Positions 34,747 through 45,072 are shown, numbered from the stretch's first letter. The stretch is DNA of 64,000 nt from Butyrivibrio sp. (GCA_017535785.1 JAFXTN010000006.1:1-64000); one strand, 5' to 3'. A program made the numbers and translations. The notes: generated from the sequence alone by a model not told the origin.

Positions 34747-34869
34747 ATATAAAAACCGCGCCGCCGTGGATGTTTGTTGGTGAGAAAAGTGCGTAACTGT
34801 GCTATCATAGTATTGTAGTTTTTTCAGAAAAAAGAGCCCTTGTATGGGCCGGTGAGGGAGGATAATGGC

Positions 34870-35301
34870 ATGGAAGAGAATCAGAATCAAGAGCAGAACA
34901 TTACTTCAAACGACGCGATCCTTACGGAAATAAGGGATCTTTCCAAGAAAAGACTTTTTTATCAAAAGATATCAACGTGTTGCATAGCAGGTATGCTGGC
35001 AATCCTTCTAATATGCGTGCTGGTGATCGTGCCCAAGGTGAACGCTACTATCGTTAAGGTTAACGGCGTGGCAACCAAGGCGGAGACTACACTCGATGAT
35101 GTCAGCGGCATGACAGAGAGCATTGTAAAGGCCAGCGAAAACATGAACAAGCTTGTTGATGACAACGGATCTAATCTCGCAGCAGCCGTTAAATCACTTT
35201 CAGAGATCGACTTCGAGGGACTTAACAAGGCGATCACCGATCTTCAGGACGCGGTAGGACCGATGGCGTCGCTCATGAAGAAGCTTGGCGGAGGAAGATG
35301 A
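34870..35301 (+). CDS. Single-helix membrane protein with extracytoplasmic coiled region
   Basis: These 143 residues have a charged N-terminal 35, one membrane helix (about 38-58) and a helical C-terminal part (about 60-135) rich in Ala, Lys, Asp and Ser. It resembles the DUF948/general-stress type of small proteins, but I cannot assign it firmly. ATG 34870 lies nine bases after GGGAGG. The next gene, DUF6465-like, starts 82 bp downstream. Confidence 0.7.
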   Translation: MEENQNQEQNITSNDAILTEIRDLSKKRLFYQKISTCCIAGMLAILLICVLVIVPKVNATIVKVNGVATKAETTLDDVSGMTESIVKASENMNKLVDDNGSNLAAAVKSLSEIDFEGLNKAITDLQDAVGPMASLMKKLGGGR

Positions 35302-35383
35302 TAAGCCAAGGGATGATACGCATTAGCAATATCTTTTGACAGGAAGAAAAGGCAGAATACGCTTGAATCAGGAGGAAATTGTT

Positions 35384-36016
35384 ATGGGAAAGAAATCAGC
35401 AGAAGAGACTTTTAAAGAGATCGCAAAGGAAGTTACCAAGGCCGCAGAGCCTGTGATAAAGGCAGCTGAGCCCGTGATAAAGGATGTAAAAGAGGCAGCA
35501 AAGCCCTATATGGACAAGGCTGAGCCTTATATAAATGACTTTAAAGCAAAGGCAGAGCCGGTTTACAAGGACATCAAGTCCAAAGCAGAGCCCGTCTACA
35601 ACGACATCAAAGCTAAGGCGGAGCCCATGTACAAGGACATCAAGGCGAAGGCGGAGCCTGTCTACAACGACATCAAGACCAAGGCTGAGCCCTATATCAA
35701 TAAGGCAAAAGAGAAGGCGGCTCCCGCAGCGGATGCTGTTAAAAAAGGCTCTAAGAAGGCCGCTGACGTTGCAAAGAGCGTTGGAAACGACATAAGCAAG
35801 ACAGCAGCTAAGCGCAAATGCAAGGAAGAGGTTTTTGTTCAGTACAATCACCACGAGGTGAGGGCAACGGACATCGTTGAGAGAGCAAAGGCTGACTACA
35901 TCGCAAAGGGCCACAAGATGACCGACATCAAGGAGATCCAGGTCTACATCAAGCCTTCAGACAACGCGGCTTACTATGTTGTCAATCACGCAGATACGGG
36001 AAAAGTTGAGTTTTAA
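35384..36016 (+). CDS. Repeat-containing protein with DUF6465-like C-terminus
   Basis: These 210 residues have a repeat region of about ten near-identical 11-residue units, KAEPVYKDIK-like (about 15-115), that would form amphipathic helices as in LEA or apolipoproteins. A lysine/alanine stretch follows (about 115-145). The C-terminal 65 residues, from CKEEVFVQYNHHEV to NHADTGKVEF, resemble DUF6465, seen in Lachnospiraceae. No signal peptide is present. GGAGG precedes ATG 35384. A stress or surface/lipid association role is only a guess. Confidence 0.75.
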   Translation: MGKKSAEETFKEIAKEVTKAAEPVIKAAEPVIKDVKEAAKPYMDKAEPYINDFKAKAEPVYKDIKSKAEPVYNDIKAKAEPMYKDIKAKAEPVYNDIKTKAEPYINKAKEKAAPAADAVKKGSKKAADVAKSVGNDISKTAAKRKCKEEVFVQYNHHEVRATDIVERAKADYIAKGHKMTDIKEIQVYIKPSDNAAYYVVNHADTGKVEF

Positions 36017-36021
36017 TAGTT

Positions 36022-36333
36022 ATGGCAATTGAGTTAAACAGTTTTTTTAATCTGTCACATTACGAATACGGAGAAGCTTTTTTTGGAAGCTATAAAGGAA
36101 TGAGATACAGGCTTGCGAGAGAGCCGCTTGAGAACGTCAAATTCGTTCCGGTGGATCAGAGAAGCCCAGCGACGCTCATGGCGACCGTTTGGCCCGAGCC
36201 CTATGCATACGCGCACACGGACGACAGCCTCAAGACCAGCGAGAACTTCGAGGTTTCGCAGGAAGGGCTTGAGAAGGCCGTTGAGTGGTTCAATGAGCAG
36301 TATCAGAGCCGTATTTCCGAATGGACCAAATAA
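36022..36333 (+). CDS. Hypothetical protein, 103 residues
   Basis: This small soluble protein starts MAIELNSFFNLSHYEYGEAF and has a middle that reads like a strand-rich domain (PATLMATVWPEPYAYAHT). I do not recognise a family. It begins 5 bp after the DUF6465-like gene and ends before a strong terminator, so the two are co-transcribed. Confidence 0.7.
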   Translation: MAIELNSFFNLSHYEYGEAFFGSYKGMRYRLAREPLENVKFVPVDQRSPATLMATVWPEPYAYAHTDDSLKTSENFEVSQEGLEKAVEWFNEQYQSRISEWTK

Positions 36334-36368
36334 TTTCAAAAAATACGAAAATAAAAAAAGGAATTTGC

Positions 36369-36408
36369 AAACCCACGTCGAATATTATATACGTGGGTTT
36401 CTTTTTTT
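36369..36408 (+). terminator. Terminator after the 103-residue gene
   Basis: AAACCCACGT (36369-36378) pairs with ACGTGGGTTT (36391-36400), followed by CTTTTTTT. Confidence 0.9.
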
Positions 36409-36438
36409 AAAAAACCCCCACAGAAAAGAGACTTTACT

Positions 36439-37446
36439 TTGAAAATTCGAAAACAACTCGAAGAAAGAGAAAAAAAGTTCTTAAGTAAGCATGCTACTCT
36501 AAGCATGAATTCCAGAGGAAGAGAAAAAGAAGAAAAGCCATGCGACATCAGGCCGTGCTTCCAGAGAGACAGGGACAGGATCTTGTATTCCAAGTCCTTT
36601 AGACGTCTTAAGGATAAGACGCAGGTTTTTTTGTCTCCGGACGGCGACCATTACAGAACCCGCATGACGCATACATTGGAGGTTTCGCAGAACGCGAGGA
36701 CGATTGCGAAAGCTCTTTTGCTTAACGAGGACCTGACTGAGGCGATCGCACTCGGACATGACCTTGGACACACTCCCTTTGGGCATGCAGGGGAGAGAGC
36801 GCTCAACGAAGTCAATCCCGGAGGCTTTAGGCACAACGAGCAGAGTCTTAGGATAGTTGAGACCCTTGAGAACTACGGAAAGGGCATGAACCTTACGTGG
36901 GAAGTCAGAGACGGCATACTTAATCATGAGCTCAACTTGACGCCTGCGACGCTTGAAGGCAAGGTTGTAAGGCTTTCCGATAAGATCGCATACATGCATC
37001 ACGACATGGACGATGCTATAAGAGGCGGTATCATGAAGGAGAAAGACATCCCCGAGAGACTCGCCAAGACGATTGGCCATACCAACGGAGAGTGGCTTGA
37101 CACCTTTATCCACGACATCATCGCGACCAGCATGGACAAGGACGATATAACGATGTCTGCGGAGATCTACGAAGCATTTTTGGAGCTTCGTGAATTTATG
37201 TTTGCAAACGTCTACACGAACCCGATAGCCAAGGGGCAGGAGGGCAAGGTAGAGGAGATGATCAAGATCCTTTACAGCTATTATCTTGATCATATAGATA
37301 AACTCCCCGATTACCTCAAAGCAATGATGGATGAGGGCGAGACCAAAGAGAGGATAGTCTGCGACTATGTGAGCTCGATGACGGACAGATATGCCGTTTC
37401 CGTCTTTGAAGAGGTTTACATTCCAAAGTCCTGGACAGTTCTTTAA
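36439..37446 (+). CDS. dgt: dGTP triphosphohydrolase
   Basis: These 335 residues belong to the HD-domain dNTPase family. RTRMTHTLEVSQ gives the first histidine, ALGHDLGHTPFGH the HD pair, and DKIAYMHHDMDD a later acidic metal ligand. It hydrolyses dGTP to deoxyguanosine and triphosphate. The start is TTG 36439. The gene leads a macromolecular-synthesis operon, dgt-dnaG-rpoD-trmK, as in other Clostridia. The dnaG gene starts 28 bp after its stop. Confidence 0.92.
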   Translation: MKIRKQLEEREKKFLSKHATLSMNSRGREKEEKPCDIRPCFQRDRDRILYSKSFRRLKDKTQVFLSPDGDHYRTRMTHTLEVSQNARTIAKALLLNEDLTEAIALGHDLGHTPFGHAGERALNEVNPGGFRHNEQSLRIVETLENYGKGMNLTWEVRDGILNHELNLTPATLEGKVVRLSDKIAYMHHDMDDAIRGGIMKEKDIPERLAKTIGHTNGEWLDTFIHDIIATSMDKDDITMSAEIYEAFLELREFMFANVYTNPIAKGQEGKVEEMIKILYSYYLDHIDKLPDYLKAMMDEGETKERIVCDYVSSMTDRYAVSVFEEVYIPKSWTVL

Positions 37447-37474
37447 ATACAACCAAGTGTAGGAGACCAACTAT

Positions 37475-39253
37475 TTGCGCTACTCAGATGAATTTATAGA
37501 AGAGGTGCGCTCCCGCAATGACATTGTGGACATAGTCGGACAGTACGTCCATCTGCAGAAGAAGGGCGCTAACTATTTTGGCCTGTGTCCGTTCCACAAT
37601 GAGAAATCCGGTTCTTTTTCGGTATCGCAGCAAAAGCAGATGTTCTACTGCTTCGGATGCGGAGCCGGCGGGAATGTCATCACTTTTTTGATGAAATATG
37701 ACAACTTAACATTTCAGGAAGCGGTAAAAGAGCTGGCGGAGAAAGCCGGCATGAAGCTTCCGGACGAAGACGATTCTCCGGCCGTAAAGGCCATGCGCGA
37801 TAAAAAGCAGATTCTTCTTGATATCAACAAGGAGGCCGCCAAGTATTACTACTATCAGCTCAGGGGTAAGACGGGGCAGAAGGGAATGGAGTACTTCCGC
37901 GAAAGAAAGCTCACCGACGAGACGATGCAGCATTTCGGACTTGGATACGCCAACATCTCGAGCCACGACCTTGTTGATCATCTAAAGGGGATGGGATACA
38001 CCGATGCACAGATAATCGATGCGGGACTTGCTTCGCATGACGAGAAGATGGGAACGCATGACAAGTTCTGGAACAGAGTCATGTTCCCGATACAGGACGC
38101 TTCGCAGAAGGTTATCGGTTTCGGCGGACGAGTCATGGGGGACGGAAAGCCCAAGTATCTCAATTCACCGGAAACACTCATTTTTGATAAGAGTAGAAAT
38201 CTATTCGGACTTAACTATGCCAAGAACGCCAGGGCAGGTTACATGATAATCTGCGAGGGCTACATGGACGTTATAGCCATGCATCAGGCCGGCTTTAACA
38301 TGGCGGTCGCATCGCTCGGAACGGCGTTTACGACAGGCCAGGCCATGATACTTAAGCGGTACACGGACGAAGTCATCCTGTCATACGACAGCGACGAAGC
38401 CGGAACCAAAGCGGCTCTTCGAGGGATCAAGATCCTGAAGGAAGCGGGACTTCGCGGCAAGGTGCTGAACCTGAAGCCGTACAAGGATCCCGACGAGTTC
38501 ATCAAGAACCTGGGAAAAGAAGCTTTTGAAGAGCGGATCAAGAACGCAGAGAACACATTCTTCTTTGAGGTTCGGATCATGGAAGAGGCTCACGACATGT
38601 CGGATCCCGAATCCAAGACGGACTTCTATAAAGAAGTAGCAAAAAAACTCTGTGAGTTCGAGGAAGCTTTAGAGAGAGAAAATTACATAGAGGCGGTCGC
38701 AGCAAGATACAACATCGCGATCGACGATCTTAGAAAGCTGGTCACATCGTACGCAGCACAGGGCGGCATGATAAAGACTTACGATAAGCCAAGATCCGGC
38801 ATACAGAAAAAGAACACGCCGGAGGACGGAGCCAAGAAAAACCAGAGGCTCCTGCTCACATGGCTTACCGACGAACCCGGGATCTTCCCCAAGGTTTCAA
38901 AGTGGATAACGCCCGAGGATTTCTCCGACGACCTATACAGGAGCGTTGCGAAGGAATTGTTTGAAGGAATGTCGCAGGGAACATTTTCACCTGCTTCGAT
39001 ACTTGATAGATTCACCGACGAAGAGGAACACGGCAAGGTTGCCGAGATGTTCAACACCAATTTAGTCGAGATCGAGACCAAGGAACAGAGGCGGAAGGCA
39101 TTCCACGACATAATATGCGGCGTCAAGCTTGCAGGATATGAGAGGCAAAAGAGAGAGCTTAAACCCGACGATCCTGAATTTTTGCAAAAGACGATCCAGG
39201 GGAAAAAAGATCTTGAGAAGCTGACACACGCAGACATATCGCCCGATGATTGA
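37475..39253 (+). CDS. dnaG: DNA primase
   Basis: These 592 residues carry an N-terminal zinc ribbon (C-P-F-H about 42-45, and CFGCGAGGN about 62-70), then the TOPRIM core with CEGYMDVI and SYDSDEAG, which bind metals. The C-terminal part (about 440-590) binds the DnaB helicase. The start is TTG 37475 with AGGAG nine bases upstream. It makes RNA primers at the replication fork. It is followed by rpoD with a 90-bp gap. Confidence 0.95.
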   Translation: MRYSDEFIEEVRSRNDIVDIVGQYVHLQKKGANYFGLCPFHNEKSGSFSVSQQKQMFYCFGCGAGGNVITFLMKYDNLTFQEAVKELAEKAGMKLPDEDDSPAVKAMRDKKQILLDINKEAAKYYYYQLRGKTGQKGMEYFRERKLTDETMQHFGLGYANISSHDLVDHLKGMGYTDAQIIDAGLASHDEKMGTHDKFWNRVMFPIQDASQKVIGFGGRVMGDGKPKYLNSPETLIFDKSRNLFGLNYAKNARAGYMIICEGYMDVIAMHQAGFNMAVASLGTAFTTGQAMILKRYTDEVILSYDSDEAGTKAALRGIKILKEAGLRGKVLNLKPYKDPDEFIKNLGKEAFEERIKNAENTFFFEVRIMEEAHDMSDPESKTDFYKEVAKKLCEFEEALERENYIEAVAARYNIAIDDLRKLVTSYAAQGGMIKTYDKPRSGIQKKNTPEDGAKKNQRLLLTWLTDEPGIFPKVSKWITPEDFSDDLYRSVAKELFEGMSQGTFSPASILDRFTDEEEHGKVAEMFNTNLVEIETKEQRRKAFHDIICGVKLAGYERQKRELKPDDPEFLQKTIQGKKDLEKLTHADISPDD

Positions 39254-39342
39254 CGGCAGACCATAACGCATCATCACATACTTTTTTATCAGACATAAGT
39301 ACTTTAAAGAGTTAGAGAAAAAATTCGAAAAGGAAGATTACG

Positions 39343-41481
39343 ATGGCTAAAAAAGTTGTAGAGAGTAAGGGAAAAGAGACAAAGAAGACAGCAGCTAAGG
39401 CTGCTTCAAAGACTACTGCCAAGAAGGAGACGGCAAAAGCGACTAAGAAGGAATCGACCAAGAAGGAGACGGCTAAGAAGGAAACGGCAAAGAAGACAGC
39501 AGCGAAGACACCCGCTAAGACTGCGTCTAAGACAGCAGCGAAGACACCCGCTAAGACTGCGTCTAAGACAGCAGCGAAAGCGCCTGCAAAGAGCGCGGCT
39601 AAGACTGCGGCAAAGAGCGCAGCAAAAGCACCTGCAAAGAGCGCGTCTAAGACCGCGACCAAGAGCGCAGCAAAGGCGCCCGCTAAGAGTGCGGCTAAAA
39701 CTGCGGCCAAAGCGCCTGCCAAAGCGCCTGCAAAGACAGCAGCAAAGGCGCCTGCCAAGAAGACAGCTAAGGAAGCTCCTGCAAAGAAGGCCGACACCAA
39801 GAAGGCAGCAGCAAAAGATACAAAGAAAGATACTAAGAAAGAGACGGTTACAAAGAAAGTGGCAACAAAGAAGGAAGAAACAAAGAAGACAGCTACCAAG
39901 AAGGAAGTAGCAAAGAAGGAAGACACCAAGAAGACTGCAGCTAAGAGCGCAGCAAAGGCACCTGCCAAGAAAGAGGCAGCAAAGACAACAGCCAAGAAGG
40001 AGACAGCAAAGGAAGCTCCCGCTAAGAAGGCAGAGACCAAAAAGACAGCAGCTAAGGCTGATGCTAAGGAGAAAACTGCTAAGAAGGCAGCTGAGAAGGT
40101 TGAGAAAGAAGAGACCAAGAAGACAGCAGCCAAGAAGGACGAGGCTAAGGAGGCCGCTCCCAAGAAGGCTACAAAGGCCAAGGATGAGAAGACAACCAAG
40201 GCCGGAAAGAAAGCTACCAAGAAAGACGAAAAGGGCAAAGAGCAGGACGGTAAGGATAATGACGGCGAGCTTGACGAGGCTACAAAAGAGCTTTTCGCTC
40301 AGAAGATAAAAGAGATCCTCGCACTTGCAAAGAAAAAGAAAAACGTCCTTGAGTATACAGAGATCAGCGATTTCTTCACAGAGCTCAACCTCAACGAGGA
40401 GCAGCTCGACAACGTTCTTGAGGTTCTCGAGAACTCAGGTATCGACGTACTCAGAGTATCAGAGTCAGATGAGGATGAGATCCCCGATGACGACGATATG
40501 CTCCTTACAGATGAGGACGAGGTTGATATGGAGAATATCGATCTCTCCGTTCCCGACGGAATCAGCATCGAAGATCCCGTAAGAATGTACCTCAAGGAGA
40601 TCGGTAAGGTTCCGCTTCTTACAGCAGATCAGGAGATCGAGCTTGCTAAATCAATGGAAGCAGGAATCGAGGCACTTAAAGAGATCGCCGATGACAAGGA
40701 TAAAGGCAAGATCACAGCAGCCAAGAAAAAAGAGCTTGATCAGATAATCTACGAGGGAGAAGAAGCCAAGAAGCGCCTTGCAGAGGCTAACCTCCGTCTC
40801 GTTGTAAGTATCGCAAAGAGATATGTCGGAAGAGGAATGCTCTTCCTTGACCTTATTCAGGAAGGTAACCTCGGTCTTATCAAGGCTGTTGAGAAGTTCG
40901 ATTTCCGTAAGGGATTCAAGTTCTCAACATACGCAACATGGTGGATCAGACAGGCTATCACAAGAGCCATTGCCGATCAGGCAAGAACCATTCGTATCCC
41001 CGTGCACATGGTTGAGACTATCAACAAGCTCATCCGTGTAAGCCGTCAGCTTCTCCAGGAGCTCGGCCGTGAGCCTCTTCCCGAGGAAGTTGCAAAAGAG
41101 ATGAACATGCCCGTTGAGCGTGTTCGCGAGATCCTCAAGATCTCACAGGAGCCTGTATCCCTCGAGACACCTATCGGTGAAGAGGAAGACAGCCATCTTG
41201 GTGATTTCATTCAGGATGATAACGTACCGGTACCCGCAGACGCCGCTGCATTCACACTTCTTAAGGAGCAGCTCGTTGAAGTACTCGGAACACTTACAGA
41301 GCGTGAGCAGAAGGTTCTTCGTCTCAGATTCGGTCTCGACGACGGAAGAGCAAGAACACTTGAAGAGGTTGGTAAGGAGTTCAACGTAACTCGTGAGCGT
41401 ATCCGTCAGATCGAAGCAAAAGCGCTCAGAAAGCTCCGTCACCCCAGCCGCAGCCGCAAGCTCAAGGATTATCTTGATTGA
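39343..41481 (+). CDS. rpoD: Primary sigma factor with long Lys/Ala-rich N-terminal extension
   Basis: These 712 residues form two parts. From about 320 onward it is a normal SigA: region 1.1-like [10 protein letters not shown] to ENSGIDVL, 1.2 [15 protein letters not shown] near 405, region 2 with [13 protein letters not shown], region 3, and 4.2 with [17 protein letters not shown]. Residues 1-310 are almost only Lys, Ala, Thr, Pro, Glu and Ser, histone H1-like, with AKK, APAK and TAAK repeats. Two perfect 36-bp DNA repeats lie at 39495-39530 and 39531-39566. Typical RpoD has about 370-400 residues in Firmicutes. The extension is strongly basic and probably disordered; its role is unknown. 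Confidence 0.95.
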   Translation: MAKKVVESKGKETKKTAAKAASKTTAKKETAKATKKESTKKETAKKETAKKTAAKTPAKTASKTAAKTPAKTASKTAAKAPAKSAAKTAAKSAAKAPAKSASKTATKSAAKAPAKSAAKTAAKAPAKAPAKTAAKAPAKKTAKEAPAKKADTKKAAAKDTKKDTKKETVTKKVATKKEETKKTATKKEVAKKEDTKKTAAKSAAKAPAKKEAAKTTAKKETAKEAPAKKAETKKTAAKADAKEKTAKKAAEKVEKEETKKTAAKKDEAKEAAPKKATKAKDEKTTKAGKKATKKDEKGKEQDGKDNDGELDEATKELFAQKIKEILALAKKKKNVLEYTEISDFFTELNLNEEQLDNVLEVLENSGIDVLRVSESDEDEIPDDDDMLLTDEDEVDMENIDLSVPDGISIEDPVRMYLKEIGKVPLLTADQEIELAKSMEAGIEALKEIADDKDKGKITAAKKKELDQIIYEGEEAKKRLAEANLRLVVSIAKRYVGRGMLFLDLIQEGNLGLIKAVEKFDFRKGFKFSTYATWWIRQAITRAIADQARTIRIPVHMVETINKLIRVSRQLLQELGREPLPEEVAKEMNMPVERVREILKISQEPVSLETPIGEEEDSHLGDFIQDDNVPVPADAAAFTLLKEQLVEVLGTLTEREQKVLRLRFGLDDGRARTLEEVGKEFNVTRERIRQIEAKALRKLRHPSRSRKLKDYLD

Positions 41482-42269
41482 TGAGTAATATGAACCTAGT
41501 AGAAAATAAAATGTCAGAGCGCCTTGTGACCATCGCTGAGATGCTCCGGGGCGCCGGCGATACGCTTCGCACCGCGGATGTCGGTTGTGACCACGGGTAT
41601 ATTTCGATATATCTTTTGCAAAAAGATATTTCTAAGTCCGCTATTGCAATGGACGTCCGGAAGGGACCTCTTTCAGGGGCGGCCGATAACATAGCTGAAT
41701 ACGGGCTTTCAGACAGCATCGAGACCAGACTTTCAGATGGGTTAAAAGAGCTAAAGGAAGGCGAAGCTGATTCGGTTGTCATCGCCGGAATGGGCGGAGA
41801 TCTCATGAAGCGGATACTGGAAGATGCGGACCTAAGTGCACTCGGCATAAAAGCCGGAGTTTTGCAGCCGCAGTCCGAGCTTTCACAGTTCAGAGCATAT
41901 CTGCGAGACAAGGGATATACCATCGCAGATGAAAAGATAGTATTAGAGGACGGAAAGTATTATTTCCCGATGCTCTTGATATTCGACGCAGCAAGTACAG
42001 ATGCACCTAAAGATACGCTTGCGGATGCGATCAAATTTCTTTGCGATCGAAGCGGTGTATCCAAGGAAGATGCACTTGATATCTGTAACGCATACGGAGA
42101 ACATAATATATTATCTGCGGATCCTCTTTTGCATGATTATCTTGAGCATGGCAGGAAGGTCAGCAGCTCTATCATAAAGAGCCTTGACGCGGATGCCCAT
42201 GCAGAGAGACTTGCAGAGATAAAAAAAGAGTTATTCTATATTGATTCAGTTTTAAAAGCAGCATTTTAA
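41481..42269 (+). CDS. trmK: tRNA (adenine22-N1)-methyltransferase
   Basis: These 262 residues carry TADVGCDHGYISI (SAM site, about 35-46) and VVIAGMGGDLM (about 98-108), hallmarks of the TrmK/YqfN family. It methylates A22 of tRNA. The start ATG overlaps the rpoD stop (TGATG), as expected for coupling. Many Firmicutes have yqfO directly after it; here a nucleoside kinase-like gene follows instead. Confidence 0.92.
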   Translation: MSNMNLVENKMSERLVTIAEMLRGAGDTLRTADVGCDHGYISIYLLQKDISKSAIAMDVRKGPLSGAADNIAEYGLSDSIETRLSDGLKELKEGEADSVVIAGMGGDLMKRILEDADLSALGIKAGVLQPQSELSQFRAYLRDKGYTIADEKIVLEDGKYYFPMLLIFDAASTDAPKDTLADAIKFLCDRSGVSKEDALDICNAYGEHNILSADPLLHDYLEHGRKVSSSIIKSLDADAHAERLAEIKKELFYIDSVLKAAF

Positions 42270-42306
42270 ACAACAAAATCCGAGGACGCTTAAGGAGGAA
42301 AGAAAA

Positions 42307-43962
42307 GTGCCTGTGATCAAGATAAACGGAACAGCTAAAGAATACGATAAAGGTACAACATTTGAGGAGATCGCCAAAGAGTATCAGCATGAGTTCAGAT
42401 ACAGGATCGCTGCTGTTATCTTTAACGGCAAGATCTGCGAGCTCATGAAGAAGGTCAAGAAGGACGGAGATCTTTCTTTTATCACCTTCGGAGATGATAT
42501 AGGTCACAAGACCATGCGCAGAACGGCTGTCATGATGCTGATCAAAGCGATAAGAGACGTTGACGGCAAAAAGAATGCGCCTACAGCCAAGGTAGAGTTC
42601 CTCATCGGAAACAGCTATTACTGCACGCTTCGCGACGGCGTGGAAGTTACAGATGAGTTTGTGGAGAAGGTTGCCGCAAGATTTAAAGAGCTTGTGGACG
42701 CCGCAATCCCTGTGGTCAAGAACGTTTATCCTTTGGATGACGCGATCGAGCTTTTTAAGAAGCAGGGTATGACGGATAAGGTAGCTCTTTTGAAATACAG
42801 AAGAAGCTCCGAGATCAACATCTACAAGATCGAGGATTTCTACGATTATTTCTACGGCTACATGCTCCCGAACACTTCATATATCGAGAACTTCATGATC
42901 AGCAGACAGGGAGAAGGTCTTATGCTGACACTTCCTCCTAAGTCAGAGCCCGATAAGCTCGTTATGATCGAGCCCAGGACCAAGCTGTTCAACACAATGA
43001 AGCTTGCGAGCGATTGGGGCGCAATGATGGGTATCGACAACGTCGGTGACCTCAACAATAAAGTTTGCGAGGGCAGGATCAATGAGATGATCCTCGTTCA
43101 GGAGTCGCTCCAGGAGAGAAGGATCGGTGAGATCGCATGCAAGATCCACGAGCGCAGAGACGTTAAATTCGTTATGATCGCGGGCCCGAGTTCTTCAGGA
43201 AAGACGAGCTTTGCCAACAGACTTTCGATACAGCTTCGTACTTACGGACTTGTGCCGCATCCGATAAGCCTTGATAACTACTTCGTAAACAGAGAGGATA
43301 CTCCGCTAAATGCCGACGGAAGCTACAACTTCGAGTGCCTCGGCGCGATGGACATCGAGAAGTTCAACGAGGACATGGGTAAGCTCCTTAAGGGCGAGCG
43401 CGTTGAGATGCCTGAGTTTAACTTTATCACGGGCAAAAGAGAAATGAACGGCGAGTTCCTTCAGCTTGGAGATAACGACATCCTTGTTATCGAGGGTATT
43501 CACGGACTTAATGAAAAGATGACTTATGCGCTTCCCGCAGAGTCTAAGTTCAAGATCTATATAAGCGCACTCACAACGCTGAGCATCGATTCACACAACA
43601 GGATCCCGACAACGGACGGTCGTCTCCTTCGAAGGATCGTAAGAGATGCAAGGACGAGAGGTGCTTCCGCAAAGAAGACCATCAGCATGTGGGATTCAGT
43701 GCGTGCAGGAGAAGAGGAGAATATCTTCCCGTTCCAGGAGGATGCGGATGAGATGTTCAACTCAGCTCAGATTTACGAGCTTGCAGTTATCAAGCCCTAC
43801 GCAGAGCCGCTTCTTTTCTCGATCGAAAAGGGTGAGCCCGAGTACTTCGAGGCAAAGAGACTTCTCAAATTCCTTGATTATTTTGTGAGCGTTGACAGCT
43901 CAATGCTTCCTAGAAACTCCATCTGCAGAGAGTTCGTGGGCGGAAGCTGCTTCAAAGTATAA
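42307..43962 (+). CDS. TGS plus uridine kinase-like nucleoside kinase
   Basis: These 551 residues have an N-terminal TGS-like and threonyl-tRNA-synthetase-type second additional domain region (about 1-250). A P-loop kinase domain (about 280-480) follows, with AGPSSSGKTSF as Walker A and DNYF(V)NRED. This architecture is common in Clostridia and is annotated as nucleoside kinase. The start is GTG 42307 with AAGGAGG. It follows trmK by 37 bp and may belong to the same operon. Confidence 0.88.
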   Translation: MPVIKINGTAKEYDKGTTFEEIAKEYQHEFRYRIAAVIFNGKICELMKKVKKDGDLSFITFGDDIGHKTMRRTAVMMLIKAIRDVDGKKNAPTAKVEFLIGNSYYCTLRDGVEVTDEFVEKVAARFKELVDAAIPVVKNVYPLDDAIELFKKQGMTDKVALLKYRRSSEINIYKIEDFYDYFYGYMLPNTSYIENFMISRQGEGLMLTLPPKSEPDKLVMIEPRTKLFNTMKLASDWGAMMGIDNVGDLNNKVCEGRINEMILVQESLQERRIGEIACKIHERRDVKFVMIAGPSSSGKTSFANRLSIQLRTYGLVPHPISLDNYFVNREDTPLNADGSYNFECLGAMDIEKFNEDMGKLLKGERVEMPEFNFITGKREMNGEFLQLGDNDILVIEGIHGLNEKMTYALPAESKFKIYISALTTLSIDSHNRIPTTDGRLLRRIVRDARTRGASAKKTISMWDSVRAGEEENIFPFQEDADEMFNSAQIYELAVIKPYAEPLLFSIEKGEPEYFEAKRLLKFLDYFVSVDSSMLPRNSICREFVGGSCFKV

Positions 43963-43984
43963 CTAGGCTTTAGAGAGTAAGGAC

Positions 43985-45022
43985 ATGAAATATAAAAAAG
44001 AATATTGGGACGACGTCGCTTCTTGCATAGACAGCGTTCCCGAAATAGAAAAACTATATAACAAAAAGCTACTTATAACGGGGGCTACGGGCATGCTCGC
44101 ATCCCCCGTTGTTGATATTGTATCTTTCTTAAACAGGGAAAAGAACGCAGGTATCAAGCTCATCATCGCTGGCAGAAACAAGCAGAAGACGCTAGATAGG
44201 TTCAAGGGTGCTTTGAGCGAAGATGACATCAAATTCGTTGAGTTTGATGCCAACTATATGTATAAGCTCAACGTGGAGGTCGACTACATCATCCACGCCG
44301 CAAGCAACGCTGACAACGGCATGTTTTTAAAAGAGCCTGCGGAGACTCTTTTCTCCAATGTTGTCGGAGTCAAGACCATGCTCGATCTTAACGTAAAGAA
44401 CAAGGGCAGCAGACTTCTCTACGTATCTTCAAGCGAGGTGTACGGTGAGCTTCCTAAAAAGAGTGAGCTCATAAGTGAGAAGGACTACGGCTACGTCGAC
44501 GTTCTCAGCACAAGGTCATGCTATCCAAGCGGAAAGAGAGCCGCAGAAACGCTGTGTTCATGCTATATAACGGAGTACGGCGCAGATGTTGTGATCGCGC
44601 GCCCGGGATATATCTACGGACCTACTATCAAGAAGACAGACAAAAGAGCTTCCGCCGCATTTACGTTTGATGCGGCAGCAGGAAGAGACATCGTGATGAA
44701 GAGCAGGGGAGAACAGCAAAGATCTTACTGCTACATGCTCGACTGTGCGACAGCTCTTTTGACCATATTGTTGGAAGGAGAGTGCGGCGAAGCGTACAAC
44801 ATCTCCAACAAAGATGCGATCGTTTCGATAAGGGACGTTGCTGATGCGCTCGCGAAGGCGGGTGGCGTTTCCGTTGTATTCGAGAATCCTTCGGATGCGG
44901 AAAAGAGCAGCTACAATACCATGGAGAATTCCGCGCTCGATGCGTCGAAGCTTGAGGCGCTCGGCTGGAAGGGAATTTACGGACTTGAAGAGGGAATACG
45001 AAAGACACTTTCGTATCTGTGA
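43985..45022 (+). CDS. NAD-dependent epimerase/dehydratase
   Basis: These 345 residues are an extended SDR: nucleotide site TGATGMLAS near 32-40, the catalytic serine region YVSSSEVYG, and YPSGK as the YxxxK motif. It acts on a nucleotide sugar, but which one cannot be decided; UDP-glucuronate-type decarboxylases and dTDP-glucose dehydratases share these motifs. It starts 22 bp after the kinase-like gene and is followed by a lipase 50 bp later. Confidence 0.87.
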   Translation: MKYKKEYWDDVASCIDSVPEIEKLYNKKLLITGATGMLASPVVDIVSFLNREKNAGIKLIIAGRNKQKTLDRFKGALSEDDIKFVEFDANYMYKLNVEVDYIIHAASNADNGMFLKEPAETLFSNVVGVKTMLDLNVKNKGSRLLYVSSSEVYGELPKKSELISEKDYGYVDVLSTRSCYPSGKRAAETLCSCYITEYGADVVIARPGYIYGPTIKKTDKRASAAFTFDAAAGRDIVMKSRGEQQRSYCYMLDCATALLTILLEGECGEAYNISNKDAIVSIRDVADALAKAGGVSVVFENPSDAEKSSYNTMENSALDASKLEALGWKGIYGLEEGIRKTLSYL

Positions 45023-45072
45023 TATGGCATCAGGATTAGATTTGATGCCGGTTGTTTTATAGGAAAGAGTTA

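Noticed and set aside
36499..37470. Minus-strand frame of 323 codons opposite dgt
   Set aside because: The plus strand is a clear dGTPase with conserved motifs; the opposite frame has none.
39312..40238. Minus-strand frame of 308 codons rich in Ala, Phe and Val
   Set aside because: It is the mirror of the lysine/alanine repeats in rpoD and overlaps it fully.
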